Shown: positions 1 through 11,855, counted from the stretch's first letter. The stretch: DNA of 64,000 nucleotides from Pseudomonas corrugata (GCF_001269905.1 NZ_LHVK01000007.1:62001-126000); one strand, 5' to 3'. Made by a program: numbers and translations. Notes: a model not told the origin generated them from the sequence alone.

Positions 1-277
1 GGCAACCTTCCTGGTATTGGTCCATCTCGTCGGTGAGGGTTTCGAACTCGGGGTTGATGAACACCCGTGGCTCGCTGCGGTCTTCGGAGAGGTCCATGAC
101 GACAATACGCTTGTGCACGTTGACCTGGGTCGCGGCGAGGCCGATGCCTGGCGCTTCATACATTGTTTCAAACATGTCATCGACCAACTGACGCACTTCG
201 TCGTCCACTACGGCCACCGGTTTGGCAATCGTGCGCAGGCGCGGGTCCGGAAATTCGAGAATGTTCAAAATGGCCAT
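1..277 (-). CDS. def: Peptide deformylase, N-terminal part only
   Basis: Removes the formyl group from the N-terminal methionine of nascent proteins in the cytoplasm. Translation from the ATG at 277 gives a typical deformylase N-terminus ([15 protein letters not shown]), and motif 1 is present as [10 protein letters not shown]. The gene runs off the left edge, so the EGCLS and HExxH metal-site motifs lie outside the window. In Pseudomonas def is normally followed by fmt and rsmB, which would lie further left. It is divergent from the LysM gene at 433, with a 155-base shared promoter region. Identity is firm despite truncation. Confidence 0.93.
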   Translation of the reverse strand, partial: MAILNILEFPDPRLRTIAKPVAVVDDEVRQLVDDMFETMYEAPGIGLAATQVNVHKRIVVMDLSEDRSEPRVFINPEFETLTDEMDQYQEGC

Positions 278-432
278 AAGCTTGATAAATGCACGTGTGA
301 GGTAAAGTCGGGTGGCTGGCCTGGCGTGTCTTGGGATGCAGGCTACCGTTGTAAAACGTTGCTCTTGCTACGGAGCGAGCCACGGGGGCTCTGGCGTTTT
401 ACGCGAACGCACATGATAAAGGGATTCACCGC

Positions 433-1458
433 ATGAGGAAATCACTACTCGCCCTGCTGCTCCTGGCCTCGGCCGGTATCGCGCACGGGCAAGTGCAACT
501 TCGGGAAGGTTTCCCGCAGCAATACACCGTGGTCGCTGGCGACACACTGTGGGACATTTCCGGCAAATACCTGCGCGAACCGTGGAAATGGCCCGAACTC
601 TGGCAGGCCAACCCGCAGATCGACAACCCGAACCTGATTTACCCCGGCGATACCCTGTCACTGGTCTACGTCAATGGCCAGCCACGGCTGACCCTCAACC
701 GCGGCGCCTCCCGGGGCACCATCAAGCTGTCGCCGCGTATCCGCAGCTCGCCGGTGGCCGATGCCATCCCGAGTATCCCGCTGCAAGCCATCAACAGTTT
801 CCTGTTGAGCAACCGCATCGTCGACACGGCGGCGGATTTCAACAAGGCGCCCTATGTCGTCGCCGGCAATGCCGAACGGGTGCTCAGCGGCGCCGGGGAC
901 CAGATCTTCGCCCGCGGGGCATTCGACACAGACCAGTCGGCCTACGGCATCTTCCGCCAGGGCAAGGTCTACACCGATCCGAAGACCAAGGAGTTACTGG
1001 GCATCAATGCCGACGACATCGGCAGCGCCGAAGTCGTGGCCGCCGAGGGCGACGTCACCACCCTCACCCTGCAGCGCACCACCCAGGAAGTACGCCTCGG
1101 CGATCGGCTGTTCAGCGGCGAAGAACGCTCGATCAATTCGACGTTCATGCCCAGCGCGCCGAAAACGGACATCAACGGGCTGATCCTCGACGTGCCACGG
1201 GGCGTGACCCAGATCGGCGCATTGGATGTGGTCACCCTGAACAAGGGCCGGCGCGACGGGCTGGCCGAAGGCAATGTCCTGGCGGTGATGAAGACCGGTG
1301 AAACCGTGCGCGACCGCGTCACCGGCGAACCGGTGAAGATCCCCGACGAACGGGCCGGCCTGCTGATGGTGTTCCGCACCTACGACAAGCTCAGCTACGG
1401 CCTGGTGCTCCATGCCTCGCGCTCGCTGGCGGTGCTCGACAAGGTGCGCAATCCATAA
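433..1458 (+). CDS. LysM-domain secreted protein
   Basis: The 341-residue protein has a signal peptide (about residues 1-20, ending ASAGIAHG) and one LysM peptidoglycan-binding module at about residues 30-78 (QYTVVAGDTLWDISGKYL to NLIYPGDTLSL). The long C-terminal part has no domain I recognise. AAGGGA lies nine bases before the ATG. It matches the LysM protein placed between def and dprA in pseudomonads (PA0020 from memory). It probably binds the cell wall in the periplasm; no enzymatic motif is visible. Confidence 0.88.
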   Translation: MRKSLLALLLLASAGIAHGQVQLREGFPQQYTVVAGDTLWDISGKYLREPWKWPELWQANPQIDNPNLIYPGDTLSLVYVNGQPRLTLNRGASRGTIKLSPRIRSSPVADAIPSIPLQAINSFLLSNRIVDTAADFNKAPYVVAGNAERVLSGAGDQIFARGAFDTDQSAYGIFRQGKVYTDPKTKELLGINADDIGSAEVVAAEGDVTTLTLQRTTQEVRLGDRLFSGEERSINSTFMPSAPKTDINGLILDVPRGVTQIGALDVVTLNKGRRDGLAEGNVLAVMKTGETVRDRVTGEPVKIPDERAGLLMVFRTYDKLSYGLVLHASRSLAVLDKVRNP

Positions 1459-1493
1459 CGGGTCTCACAACTTACCAACAGAGTTATCCACAG

Positions 1494-1502
1494 CTTGTTC
1501 CG
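1494..1502 (+). promoter_or_regulatory. DnaA box upstream of dprA
   Basis: Perfect 9-mer TTATCCACA in the 81-base gap between the LysM gene and dprA. It is the first of eleven such boxes in the window. Confidence 0.55.
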
Positions 1503-1506
1503 GTTC

Positions 1507-1525
1507 GAACGGAACCTATGACGAT
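1507..1525. repeat. Stem-loop before dprA
   Basis: GTTCCG and CGGAAC form a perfect 6-bp stem around a 7-base loop, just after the DnaA box and shortly before the dprA ribosome binding site. No T-tract follows, so it is not a Rho-independent terminator. It could be a protein-binding dyad or a leader hairpin. Confidence 0.35.
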
Positions 1526-1539
1526 CAAGGATTGATCAC

Positions 1540-2640
1540 ATGACATTGCCTGAATGCCCCCCGGTTTCCCCTGCGGAACTGGAGGCTCGCCTGCGCCTGC
1601 ACCGCTTGCCGGAGCTGGGACCCAAACGTTTCATGACCCTGATGGAGGCCTTCGGCTCGGCTTCCAAAGCCCTCAGCGCGCCGGCCAGCGCATGGCGGGC
1701 GCTGGGGTTGCCCGTGGCGAGCGCCGAAGCCCGGCGCAACCCGGAGGTGCGCGACGGCGCCGCCCACGCATTGGCCTGGCTGGAGGGTTCGGGCCAGCAT
1801 TTGCTGATGTGGGACCAGCCTGACTACCCGGCGCTGCTGGCACAGATCAGCGATGCGCCACCGCTGCTGTTCGCCGCTGGCGACACTGCCATCCTGGAAA
1901 AACCGCAGCTGGCGATGGTGGGCAGTCGCCGGGCCTCGCGTCCGGGAATGGACACGGCAGCAGCGTTTTCCCGCAGCCTGGCCAGCGCCGGTTTTGTCAT
2001 CACCAGCGGCCTGGCCCTGGGCATCGATGCGGCGGCTCATCAGGCGGCACTGGACGTTGGCGGGCACACCGTCGGGGTGCTGGGCACCGGGCTGGAAAAT
2101 TTTTATCCACAGCGCAATCGTCGCTTGGCGGACGCGATGATTGCCCAAGGCAGCGCGGTGCTCTCGGAGTTTGCGTTGGACGCGCCGCCCCACGCCAGCC
2201 ACTTTCCGCGCCGCAACCGGATCATCAGCGGTTTGTCCCTTGGCGTCCTGGTGGTCGAAGCCAGTGTCGCCAGCGGTTCGCTGATCACGGCGCGCCTGGC
2301 GGCGGAACAGGGGCGCGAGGTGTACGCCATTCCAGGCTCGATCCATCACCCGGGGGCCCGGGGTTGTCATCAATTGATCCGTGACGGTGCGGCGCTGGTG
2401 GAAACTGTCGAGCACATCCTCGAAGCCTTGCGTGGTTGGCAACGGCTGCCGCTGACCCTGGAACCGGAGCCTGTTACTCATCCGCTGTTGCGTCTGCTCC
2501 ACGCCGCGCCGCTCACCAGCGAAGCGTTGGCCGAGGCCAGCGGCTGGGGATTGCCCAAAGTGCTGGCGGCGCTGACCGATCTGGAAATGGAGGGACGTGC
2601 CACGTCTGACAATGGCCGCTGGTTTGCGCGCACGCGCTAG
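1540..2640 (+). CDS. dprA: DNA-processing protein DprA
   Basis: DprA (Smf) binds incoming single-stranded DNA and loads RecA in transformation; many non-competent bacteria keep it. The 366-residue product shows the N-terminal SAM-like region (about 1-75), then the Rossmann-like DNA-binding core with MVGSRRASRPG, SGLALGIDAAAH, FPRRNRIISGLS and SGSLITARLAAEQGREV. A short winged-helix domain follows at the C-terminus (about 300-366). Length and domain order are complete. It follows the LysM gene and precedes tsaC, the usual Pseudomonas order. Confidence 0.95.
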   Translation: MTLPECPPVSPAELEARLRLHRLPELGPKRFMTLMEAFGSASKALSAPASAWRALGLPVASAEARRNPEVRDGAAHALAWLEGSGQHLLMWDQPDYPALLAQISDAPPLLFAAGDTAILEKPQLAMVGSRRASRPGMDTAAAFSRSLASAGFVITSGLALGIDAAAHQAALDVGGHTVGVLGTGLENFYPQRNRRLADAMIAQGSAVLSEFALDAPPHASHFPRRNRIISGLSLGVLVVEASVASGSLITARLAAEQGREVYAIPGSIHHPGARGCHQLIRDGAALVETVEHILEALRGWQRLPLTLEPEPVTHPLLRLLHAAPLTSEALAEASGWGLPKVLAALTDLEMEGRATSDNGRWFARTR

Positions 2641-2701
2641 GTTTTATAGGGAAGATCGGTAAACTGCGCACAGCCTTATCTTGTGTTGCGGAGAATCTTT
2701 C

Positions 2702-3259
2702 ATGGTCAACAGTTGGCGTGTGCAACAAGCCGCGCGAGAAATTCGCGCCGGGGCGGTGATTGCCTATCCAACCGAAGCGGTATGGGGCCTGGGTTGCGAT
2801 CCATGGAACGAGGAGGCGGTGGAGCGCCTGCTGGCGATCAAATCGCGGCTGCCCGATAAGGGGCTGATCCTGGTGGCGGATAACATTCACCAGTTCGACT
2901 TCCTGTTCGAAGACTTCCCCGACACCTGGATGGACCGCATGGCCAGCACCTGGCCGGGACCCAACACCTGGCTGGTACCGCACCAGAACCTGCTGCCGGA
3001 ATGGATCACCGGGGTGCACGATACGGTTGCGTTGCGGGTCAGCGATCACCCCACCGTGCGGGACTTGTGTTCGCTGGTCGGGCCGCTGGTATCCACCTCG
3101 GCCAACCCCCAAGGCCGCCCGGCGGCGCGCACGCGGATTCGCGTCGAGCAGTATTTCCGCGGGCAGATCGACCTGGTACTCGGCGGCAACCTCGGCGGGC
3201 GCAAGAACCCCAGCGTGATTCGCGACCTGGCCACCGGAAAAGTGGTTCGGCCGGACTGA
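2702..3259 (+). CDS. tsaC: Threonylcarbamoyl-AMP synthase TsaC
   Basis: Makes threonylcarbamoyl-AMP from threonine, bicarbonate and ATP for the tRNA t6A37 modification. The 185-residue protein is one YrdC/Sua5 domain, with the conserved [14 protein letters not shown], the KSRLPDKG lysine/arginine region and the [11 protein letters not shown] motif. The ATG at 2702 is chosen because GGAG lies at a suitable distance upstream and homologues start MVNSWRV; an upstream TTG at 2681 is unlikely. It is 61 bases from dprA and probably co-transcribed. Confidence 0.94.
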   Translation: MVNSWRVQQAAREIRAGAVIAYPTEAVWGLGCDPWNEEAVERLLAIKSRLPDKGLILVADNIHQFDFLFEDFPDTWMDRMASTWPGPNTWLVPHQNLLPEWITGVHDTVALRVSDHPTVRDLCSLVGPLVSTSANPQGRPAARTRIRVEQYFRGQIDLVLGGNLGGRKNPSVIRDLATGKVVRPD

Positions 3260-3296
3260 GCCCGGTCGCACCCTCCGGATTCAATACCTATCCAAT

Positions 3297-3385
3297 GTGT
3301 GAGCGAGCCTGCTCGCGACAGCGCCGGGTCAGACGAATGAGTGTTGTCTGATACACCGCCATCGCGAGCAGGCTCGCTCCCACAG
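3297..3385. repeat. REP pair (GTGGGAGC type)
   Basis: Two inverted REP units, GAGCGAGCCTGCTCGCGA at 3301-3318 and its complement at 3362-3379, between the convergent tsaC and qor genes. Confidence 0.9.
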
Positions 3386-3387
3386 GG

Positions 3388-3455
3388 TTTGTGTTACCAC
3401 AGACCCTATGCACACCACAGAGGTTTTGTGTTGCCACAGCACTTATGCACACCAC
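3388..3455. repeat. Two-copy 31-base direct repeat
   Basis: Copies at 3388-3418 and 3425-3455 (both starting TTTGTGTT and ending TATGCACACCAC) match at 27 of 31 positions with a 37-base period. They fill the space between the REP pair and the qor stop codon. Confidence 0.75.
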
Positions 3456-3459
3456 CATT

Positions 3460-5517
<2,058 letters not shown>

Positions 5518-5532
5518 ACGGAGACTGACCCG

Positions 5533-6360
5533 ATGACCATGGACCGCTACGTTGTAATGGGTAATCCCATCGGCCACAGCAAGTCGCCGTTGATCCATCG
5601 CCTGTTTGCCGAACAGACCGGGCAAACACTGGACTACAGCACCCTTCTGGCCCCCCTGGATGATTTTGCCGGCTGCGCGCGGGAATTTTTCCGCGAGGGA
5701 CGTGGAGCGAATGTCACCGTACCGTTCAAGGAAGACGCTTTCCGACTGGCCGACAGCCTGACCGAGCGGGCGCAGCGGGCCGGGGCAGTCAATACCCTGA
5801 GCAAGCTGGCCGATGGTCGTCTGTTGGGCGACAACACCGACGGGGCCGGGCTGGTGCGGGACCTGACCGTCAATGCCGGTTTCAGCCTCAAGGGCAAACG
5901 CATCCTGGTGCTGGGGGCCGGAGGCGCGGTACGCGGCGCCCTGGAGCCGCTGCTGGCCGAGGCGCCGGCGTCGGTGATCATCGCCAACCGTACGGTGGAA
6001 AAAGCTGAACTGCTGGCCGAATTGTTCGCAGACCTGGGCCCGGTTTCGGCCAGTGGTTTCGATTGGCTGCAGGAGCCGGTGGACTTGATCATCAACGCCA
6101 CGTCCGCGAGCCTGTCAGGGGATGTTCCGCCGATTGCAGGAAGCCTGATCGAACCCGGCAAGACTGTTTGCTACGACATGATGTATGGCAAGGAGCCTAC
6201 TTCGTTCTGCCGCTGGGCCCGCGAACAGGGCGCCGCGGTGGCGATGGACGGCCTGGGCATGTTGGCGGAACAGGCGGGTGAAGCGTTCTATCTGTGGCGC
6301 GGCGTGCGCCCGGACACCGCGCCGGTGCTGGCCGAATTACGCCGACAGCTGGCGCTGTAA
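5533..6360 (+). CDS. aroE: Shikimate dehydrogenase AroE
   Basis: NADPH-dependent reduction of 3-dehydroshikimate in chorismate synthesis. The 275-residue protein shows NPIGHSKSP at the N-terminus, the catalytic lysine in [11 protein letters not shown], the aspartate in [11 protein letters not shown] and the cofactor motif [12 protein letters not shown]. Two ATGs compete (5533 and 5539); GGAG at 5520-5523 is better spaced for 5533, although homologues often begin at the second. Probably translated from a hemF-aroE transcript. Confidence 0.95.
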   Translation: MTMDRYVVMGNPIGHSKSPLIHRLFAEQTGQTLDYSTLLAPLDDFAGCAREFFREGRGANVTVPFKEDAFRLADSLTERAQRAGAVNTLSKLADGRLLGDNTDGAGLVRDLTVNAGFSLKGKRILVLGAGGAVRGALEPLLAEAPASVIIANRTVEKAELLAELFADLGPVSASGFDWLQEPVDLIINATSASLSGDVPPIAGSLIEPGKTVCYDMMYGKEPTSFCRWAREQGAAVAMDGLGMLAEQAGEAFYLWRGVRPDTAPVLAELRRQLAL

Positions 6361-6364
6361 ACCC

Positions 6365-6453
6365 CTGTGGGAGCAAAGCTTGCTCGCGAGACAGACGCCT
6401 CGGTTTCCAACAGACCGGGGCGCTTTCATCGCGAGCAAGCTTTGCTCCCACAG
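6365..6453. repeat. REP pair (GTGGGAGCAAAG type)
   Basis: A 25-bp inverted repeat (6365-6389 with 6429-6453, CTGTGGGAGCAAAGCTTGCT core) between the convergent aroE and SulP genes. No separate terminator is visible, so this may define both 3' ends. Confidence 0.9.
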
Positions 6454-6464
6454 CGCTGACCGTA

Positions 6465-8033
6465 TCAATCCTCAAAGTGAATCGGGCACCTCTCCGGCCC
6501 TTCCAGCTTCTTCAATTCCTCCACCACATGGGGCTTGGCCTTGCGCAAGGTCAGGCTGCGCCCTTGAGCACCCAGACGGCGGGCTTCCTGGTGCAGCATT
6601 TCCACCCCTGAGTAATCGATGAAGTTGATTTGCTGGGCATCGATCACCACCCGTTGCCCTTGCAAGCGTTGCAGGCGCACCTGCAGATAATGACTGGCCC
6701 CGAAGAAGATCGAACCGCCGACCCGCAGGACATCCGCCTCGCCTTCGTGGGCATGGTGCACCCGCGGTTGTGACGTGCGCTTGAGGTAGAAAAACAGCGA
6801 CACCAGCACACCGGCGTAAATAGCGGTTTGCAACTCCAGCAGCAACGTGGCCAGGCAAGTCAGGCTCATCACCACGAATTCGGCCGGGCTCACGCGGTAC
6901 AACGCCCGGATGCCGCGATGGTCTACCAGCCCCCAGGCGATCAGCAGAATGCTGCCGGCCATCGCCGGAATCGGGATGTGCGAAATCAGTTTCGCACCCG
7001 CGACGGCAAACAAGGCGACCCACAGTGCCGAGAACACTCCGGCCAGGGGCGAACAGGCCCCTGCGTCGTAACTGAGGCCGGAACGGGTAAAGGAACCGGC
7101 CGACAGGGAGCCGGAGAAGAATCCGCCAACGATGTTGGAAAGCCCCTGCGCCCTGACCTCCTGGTTGGCGTCGAGCAATTGCCCGGAGCGCACCGACAAC
7201 GAACGGGCAATGGACAGGCTGGTGACCAGCCCGAGCATCCCCACCGCGACGGCACCGGGGAGCAGGCGCAGCATCAGGTCCAGGTCCAGGGGCAGCGCAG
7301 TGAATGGCGGCAGGCGCCCGGCAAAGGCGCTGACCAGCGCCACATGCCCAAACATGGCCGGCCACAACCAGACCACCAGGCTGCTGATGACCAGGGTTAT
7401 CAACAGACTCGGCCAGCGTGGCAGCAGCCGCTTGAGCAGCACACCCAGGACCAGCGTCACCAAGCCCAACAACAACGAAGGCTTGTCCACAGCCCCGAGG
7501 TGACTGAGCAACATCAGCACGCTCTTCAAGGCCGTGGCCTCGTTCGGCAGATCGAGCCCCATCAGGTTCGGCAACTGCCCCAGTGCAATCACCACCGCAG
7601 CGCCCAGGGTGAAACCGAGCACCACCGAGTGCGAGACGAAGTTCACCAAGGCGCCGAAACGCAACAGGCCCAACAACCATTGGAAAATGCCCGCCAGTAC
7701 CGTCAGCAGCAGGATCAGAGTGATGTAGTCCTGGGTCGCAGGCATGGCCAGAGGGCTGACACTGGCGTACAGGACAATGGAGATCGCCGCCGTAGGACCG
7801 CAGATCAGATGCCATGACGACCCCCACAGGCAGGCAATCAGCACCGGCACGATCGCGGCGTACAAGCCGTACTCAGGGGGCAGACCGGCAATCAGGGCGT
7901 AGGCAATGGACTGCGGCAACGCCAGGATCGCACCGCTTAAACCCACGATCAGGTCACGGCTAACGCTGGCCCGGGTCTGCCGGGGCAGCCAGCTCAGGAA
8001 AGGGAACAGTGAATGGCGGGTGGGGATTGCCAT
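6465..8033 (-). CDS. SulP-family sulfate/anion transporter
   Basis: Inner-membrane anion transporter of the SulP/SLC26 family, 522 residues. The family signature is clear near residues 36-60 ([19 protein letters not shown]). About ten or more hydrophobic segments follow, then a C-terminal STAS domain from about residue 430 ([18 protein letters not shown]). Substrate may be sulfate, bicarbonate or another anion. Next to choX-betC, where choline-O-sulfate breakdown releases sulfate, a sulfate role is tempting but is inference. PA0029-like position. Confidence 0.9.
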   Translation of the reverse strand: MAIPTRHSLFPFLSWLPRQTRASVSRDLIVGLSGAILALPQSIAYALIAGLPPEYGLYAAIVPVLIACLWGSSWHLICGPTAAISIVLYASVSPLAMPATQDYITLILLLTVLAGIFQWLLGLLRFGALVNFVSHSVVLGFTLGAAVVIALGQLPNLMGLDLPNEATALKSVLMLLSHLGAVDKPSLLLGLVTLVLGVLLKRLLPRWPSLLITLVISSLVVWLWPAMFGHVALVSAFAGRLPPFTALPLDLDLMLRLLPGAVAVGMLGLVTSLSIARSLSVRSGQLLDANQEVRAQGLSNIVGGFFSGSLSAGSFTRSGLSYDAGACSPLAGVFSALWVALFAVAGAKLISHIPIPAMAGSILLIAWGLVDHRGIRALYRVSPAEFVVMSLTCLATLLLELQTAIYAGVLVSLFFYLKRTSQPRVHHAHEGEADVLRVGGSIFFGASHYLQVRLQRLQGQRVVIDAQQINFIDYSGVEMLHQEARRLGAQGRSLTLRKAKPHVVEELKKLEGPERCPIHFED

Positions 8034-8090
8034 GGGGCCTCAAGGATGGGGGTTGAGAACAAGAGTATCAGGACCAGGCACCGTTCTCCC

Positions 8091-8120
8091 TGTGGCGAGG
8101 GGATTTATCCCCTCGCCACA
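8091..8120. repeat. REP hairpin (GTGGCGAGGGGAT type)
   Basis: Perfect 14-bp stem (8091-8104 with 8107-8120) around a 2-base loop, between the SulP start and the choX stop. It lies downstream of choX and may end or stabilise that transcript. Confidence 0.88.
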
Positions 8121-8169
8121 AAAGTGCTCCGGATCACCTTCTGAGGGCTTATCCGGAGCACACGGGTCA

Positions 8170-9090
8170 TCAGAGCTTGGCCTTCACCGCCGCCAACGCC
8201 TCCTGGCCATCCATCGTCTTCACGCCATCCAGCCATTTGTCCAACACCGCCGGGTTGGCCTTGATCCAGGCCTGGGCCGCCTCGGCATTGCTGAGCTTCT
8301 TGTTCGCCACGTCAGCCATGATGCTGTTTTCCATTTCCTGAGTGAAGCTCAGGTTGGTCAACAGCTTGCCCACGTTCGGGCAGGCCTGTGCATAACCTTT
8401 GCGGGTCAGGGTATAGACGCTGCCCGTATCGCCGAAGTACTTCTCGCCGCCCTTGAGGTAATGCATTTTCAGTTGCACGTTCATCGGGTGTGGCGTCCAG
8501 CCGAGGAAGGTCACGAATTTCTGTTTCTTCACGGCCCGGGCCACTTCGGCCAGCATCGCCTGCTCGCTGGACTCCACCAGTTTCCACTCGCCCATGCCGA
8601 AATCGTTGGTCTTGATGATCTCCTTCAGGGAGAGGTTTGCCGGCGCGCCGGAACCGATGCCGTAGATTTTCTTCTCGAACTTGTCGGCGAACTTGTTCAG
8701 GTCGGCAAAGTTATGCACACCAGCGTCCCAGACGTAGTCCGGAACGGCCAGGGTGAATTCGGTGCCGTCCAGGTTCTTGGCCAGCTGCGTGACATCCCCG
8801 TTAGCTACGAATTTGTCATAGAACCCCTGCTGCGCCGGCATCCAGTTGCCCAGGAACACATCGACCTGGCCATCCTTGAGGCCGCCGAAAGTGATCGGCA
8901 CCGCCAGAGTGTCAACCTTGGGCTTGTAGCCCATGCCCTCCAACAGGAAACCGGTGATGGCATTGGTCGCCGCGATATCGCTCCAACCCGGGTCAGCCAT
9001 CTTTACCGTCTCGCAGCTCTGCTCGGCCCACGCCGAAGCGCTGCTCAACGCCAACAGCCCAGCGGCCAGTACTGTGGATAACTTTTGCAT
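8170..9090 (-). CDS. choX: Choline-binding periplasmic protein ChoX
   Basis: Substrate-binding component of a choline ABC importer. The 306-residue protein has a signal peptide (about residues 1-22, ending SASAWA) and an OpuAC-type glycine betaine/choline-binding fold with GWSDIAATNAITGFLLEGMG and FLGWTPHPMNV. AAGGGGA precedes the ATG. It lies 15 bases downstream of betC, so the two form one operon. No permease or ATPase gene is adjacent; the protein probably feeds a transporter encoded elsewhere, as is usual in Pseudomonas. Confidence 0.9.
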   Translation of the reverse strand: MQKLSTVLAAGLLALSSASAWAEQSCETVKMADPGWSDIAATNAITGFLLEGMGYKPKVDTLAVPITFGGLKDGQVDVFLGNWMPAQQGFYDKFVANGDVTQLAKNLDGTEFTLAVPDYVWDAGVHNFADLNKFADKFEKKIYGIGSGAPANLSLKEIIKTNDFGMGEWKLVESSEQAMLAEVARAVKKQKFVTFLGWTPHPMNVQLKMHYLKGGEKYFGDTGSVYTLTRKGYAQACPNVGKLLTNLSFTQEMENSIMADVANKKLSNAEAAQAWIKANPAVLDKWLDGVKTMDGQEALAAVKAKL

Positions 9091-9105
9091 GTGCTTCCCC
9101 TTACG

Positions 9106-10620
9106 TTATTGGTTTTGGCAGGGTTGTGGATAACGGGCCTTGCGCTCCAGATCGTCGAGGTCGATGTGGTTACGCATGTATTGCTGACTGGCATCCACCA
9201 GCGGCTGGTGATCCCAGCTCTTGAGTTTGCCCAGGGTCAGCGCCTGGGCGACGAAACGACGGCGCCGCTGGCTGGCGAGCACTTGGCGATGAATGGTCGG
9301 AATGTCCCACTTGGCCCTGGCTTCAGCGAGAAACGCGGCGAACAGGGTTTGGTGCTCCGGTGATTGGCTGAGATCTTCCAGTTCCCTGGGGTCGTTACGG
9401 ACTTCGAACAACAGGCACGGATCATCTTCGCTGTAGATGAATTTCCACTGGCCGCGGCGGATCATCATCAACGGGCTGATGGTGCCCTCGGCCATGTATT
9501 CACCAAAGACTTCATCGTGCCCGCCCTGCCCTTGCAGGTGCGGCACCAGCGACCGGCCGTCCAGCGGCAAGCCGGGCTCCAGCGTGCCACCGGCCAGCTC
9601 CACCAGGGTAGGCAACAAGTCGGCGGTGGAAACCGCCGCGCTGACCCGGCCGCTGGCAAATTGACCCGGCGCGCTGACCAGCAGCGGCACCCGCGCCGAC
9701 ATCTCAAACCAGTGCATTTTGTACCAAAGGCCTTTTTCGCCGAGCATATCTCCATGATCGCCGGAGAATACGATGATCGTATCCTCCATCAGGCCGGTGT
9801 CCTCAAGGGTCTGCAGCAGCTTGCCAATGTTGCTGTCGATGTAGCTGCAAGCGCCGAAGTAGGCCCGGCGGGCATCGCGAATCTTATCCACAGGTAGCGA
9901 TTTGTCCCACAGGTCATAGACCTTCAGCAATCGCTGGGAGTGTGGGTCGAGCTCGGTCTGCGCCGGTGTTTGCGGCAGTGGGATGTCGTTGTCGTCATAC
10001 AGATCCCAGAACGCCTTGGGAATCGTGTACGGGTCGTGTGGATGAGTCATCGACACGGTCAGGCAGAACGGTTGGTCGCCGTCCTCACGAATGTGGTCGA
10101 ACAGGTACTGCTGCGCCTTGAACACCACTTCTTCGTCGAAATCCAGCTGGTTGGTGCGCACGCACGGCCCGGCCTGCAACACCGACGACATGTTGTGGTA
10201 CCAGCTCGGCCGCACGTCCGGCTCATCCCAGTTCACGGCCCAACCGTAGTCGGCCGGATAAATGTCGCTGGTCAGGCGCTCTTCGTAGCCGTGCAGCTGG
10301 TCCGGCCCGCAGAAGTGCATCTTGCCGGAAAGCGCCGTGCGGTAGCCCAGGCGCCGCAGGTAATGGGCATATGTCGGGACGTCGGCCGGAAAATCCGCCG
10401 CGTTGTCATAGGCGCCGATCTTGCTCGGCAACTGGCCGCTCACCAGGGTAAAGCGCGACGGCGCACACAGCGGACTGTTGCAGTACGCAGCATCGAACAC
10501 CACGCCCTGGTCGGCCAGGCGCGACAGATTCGGCAGCTTGATCGGCGAAGGACCGTAGATCGGCAACATTGGCGCGGCCATCTGATCGGCCATGATGAAA
10601 AGAATGTTCTTGCGCTTCAT
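9106..10620 (-). CDS. betC: Choline sulfatase BetC
   Basis: Hydrolyses choline-O-sulfate to choline and sulfate; choline can then become glycine betaine. The 504-residue protein carries the sulfatase signature around Cys52 (LCAPSRFTLVSG), the cysteine converted to formylglycine. Metal-binding residues are visible in NILFIMADQ and SGDHGDMLGEKGLWYK. The start at 10620 (MKRKNILF) matches family N-termini; an in-frame ATG 18 bases earlier has no better ribosome binding site. First gene of betC-choX, divergent from a LysR gene. Confidence 0.95.
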   Translation of the reverse strand: MKRKNILFIMADQMAAPMLPIYGPSPIKLPNLSRLADQGVVFDAAYCNSPLCAPSRFTLVSGQLPSKIGAYDNAADFPADVPTYAHYLRRLGYRTALSGKMHFCGPDQLHGYEERLTSDIYPADYGWAVNWDEPDVRPSWYHNMSSVLQAGPCVRTNQLDFDEEVVFKAQQYLFDHIREDGDQPFCLTVSMTHPHDPYTIPKAFWDLYDDNDIPLPQTPAQTELDPHSQRLLKVYDLWDKSLPVDKIRDARRAYFGACSYIDSNIGKLLQTLEDTGLMEDTIIVFSGDHGDMLGEKGLWYKMHWFEMSARVPLLVSAPGQFASGRVSAAVSTADLLPTLVELAGGTLEPGLPLDGRSLVPHLQGQGGHDEVFGEYMAEGTISPLMMIRRGQWKFIYSEDDPCLLFEVRNDPRELEDLSQSPEHQTLFAAFLAEARAKWDIPTIHRQVLASQRRRRFVAQALTLGKLKSWDHQPLVDASQQYMRNHIDLDDLERKARYPQPCQNQ

Positions 10621-10678
10621 GTAATCGCGGCATTCCATAGTGAGCGGTTATGCGAAATTGCTGCGATTGAGCATGTCC

Positions 10679-10694
10679 CCCCAACCTATTGGGG
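10679..10694. promoter_or_regulatory. Dyad in the betC/LysR divergent promoter
   Basis: CCCCAA-CCTA-TTGGGG is a perfect 6-bp inverted repeat with a 4-base spacer, centred in the 114-base gap between betC and the divergent regulator. It is a candidate operator for that LysR protein. The assignment rests on position and symmetry only. Confidence 0.45.
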
Positions 10695-10734
10695 TAAAGC
10701 CCATGCAGGATAATGACTAGGATAAGCACAGCTT

Positions 10735-11685
10735 ATGTATGACGCCTTGGGTGACCTGTCCCTGGATCTATTTCGGGCCTTCGAAGCCGCGGCCCGGCAA
10801 CGAAGCTTTACGGCGGCCGCCATTGAGTTGGGTACTACACAACCGGCCATCAGCCAGCAGATCAAACGCCTGGAGGAACAGCTCGGCACGCGGTTGTTCG
10901 ATCGCATTTACCGTGGCATTGAACTGACCGAGGCCGGGACGACGCTGTTCGAACAAGTTCAGGCAGGTTTGCAGAATATCGACGCGGGATTGAGCGCAAT
11001 CACCGCTCAACATCAGCATGAGGTGTTGCAGGTCGCCACCGATTTCGCCTTCGCCGCCTACTGGCTGATGCCGCGCCTGCATCGTTTTCACGCCGCCAAC
11101 CCGCAGGTGGACGTTAGCCTGGTGACCAGCGAGCGCAACCACAACATGTTGCGCACCGATATCGATGTTGCCGTGCTGTTCGGCGATGGTCGCTTCAAAC
11201 AGGGTGAAAGTCGCTGGTTGTTCAGCGAAGAAGTCTTTCCGGTGTGCAGCCCGTTGCTGCTCAAGGAACGCCCCCTGCCCTTGCCCGCCCAGGCCTTGTC
11301 GGAGTTCCCCCTGTTGCACCTGCGCAGCGGCAACAGCAGTCACTGGTTCGACTGGAATGGCGTCTTCCGCGAGTTGGGCATCACCTCACCACCGGCGCCA
11401 GGGCAACTGCGTTTCGACAACTACACCTTGCTGATCCAGGCGGCGATTGGCGGACAAGGTGTTGCCATCGGTTGGCGCCACCTTGTGGATAACTTATTGG
11501 CCCAGGGCCTGTTGTGTCGTCCCATCGCCGAGACGGTGCTGTCGCGCCTGGGGTATTACGTGGTCCTGCCCCAGCGTAAACGGCGTGGGGCACTGATCCG
11601 ACAGTTTGTGGACTGGCTGATGGAAGAACAGGCCAACAGCGGCGAGTCGCTCACGGGGTTGCCGTTGCCGTCCATTGCTGTTTGA
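10735..11685 (+). CDS. LysR-family regulator of betC-choX
   Basis: 316-residue LysR-type transcription factor. The N-terminal helix-turn-helix (about residues 8-66) contains SFTAAAIELGTTQPAISQQIKRLEEQLGTRLF; the rest is the periplasmic-binding-like effector domain. It is divergent from betC, the classical arrangement for a LysR protein controlling its neighbour, so an effector derived from choline-O-sulfate or choline is likely (inference). Equivalent to PA0032 by position. The 3' end is followed by a long REP inverted repeat. Confidence 0.9.
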   Translation: MYDALGDLSLDLFRAFEAAARQRSFTAAAIELGTTQPAISQQIKRLEEQLGTRLFDRIYRGIELTEAGTTLFEQVQAGLQNIDAGLSAITAQHQHEVLQVATDFAFAAYWLMPRLHRFHAANPQVDVSLVTSERNHNMLRTDIDVAVLFGDGRFKQGESRWLFSEEVFPVCSPLLLKERPLPLPAQALSEFPLLHLRSGNSSHWFDWNGVFRELGITSPPAPGQLRFDNYTLLIQAAIGGQGVAIGWRHLVDNLLAQGLLCRPIAETVLSRLGYYVVLPQRKRRGALIRQFVDWLMEEQANSGESLTGLPLPSIAV

Positions 11686-11728
11686 GATGTGCGGGTGAAG
11701 GCACTTCCATAGCCAAAGAAAAACTACT

Positions 11729-11821
11729 GTGGCGAGGGGATTTATCCCCGCTGGGGCGCGAAGCGGCCCTGTTTTTTTTGGGCTGCTTCGCAGCCCAGCG
11801 GGGATAAATCCCCTCGCCACA
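11729..11821. repeat. REP pair with inner hairpin
   Basis: GTGGCGAGGGGATTTATCCCCGCTGGG is inversely repeated at 11794-11821. An inner GGGCTGCTTCGCAGCCC hairpin and a T8 run lie between them. Located between the convergent LysR and NAD(P)-binding genes. Confidence 0.88.
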
Positions 11822-11855
11822 AACAGCAATCCTCACCACAGGTTTTGCACGGTCG

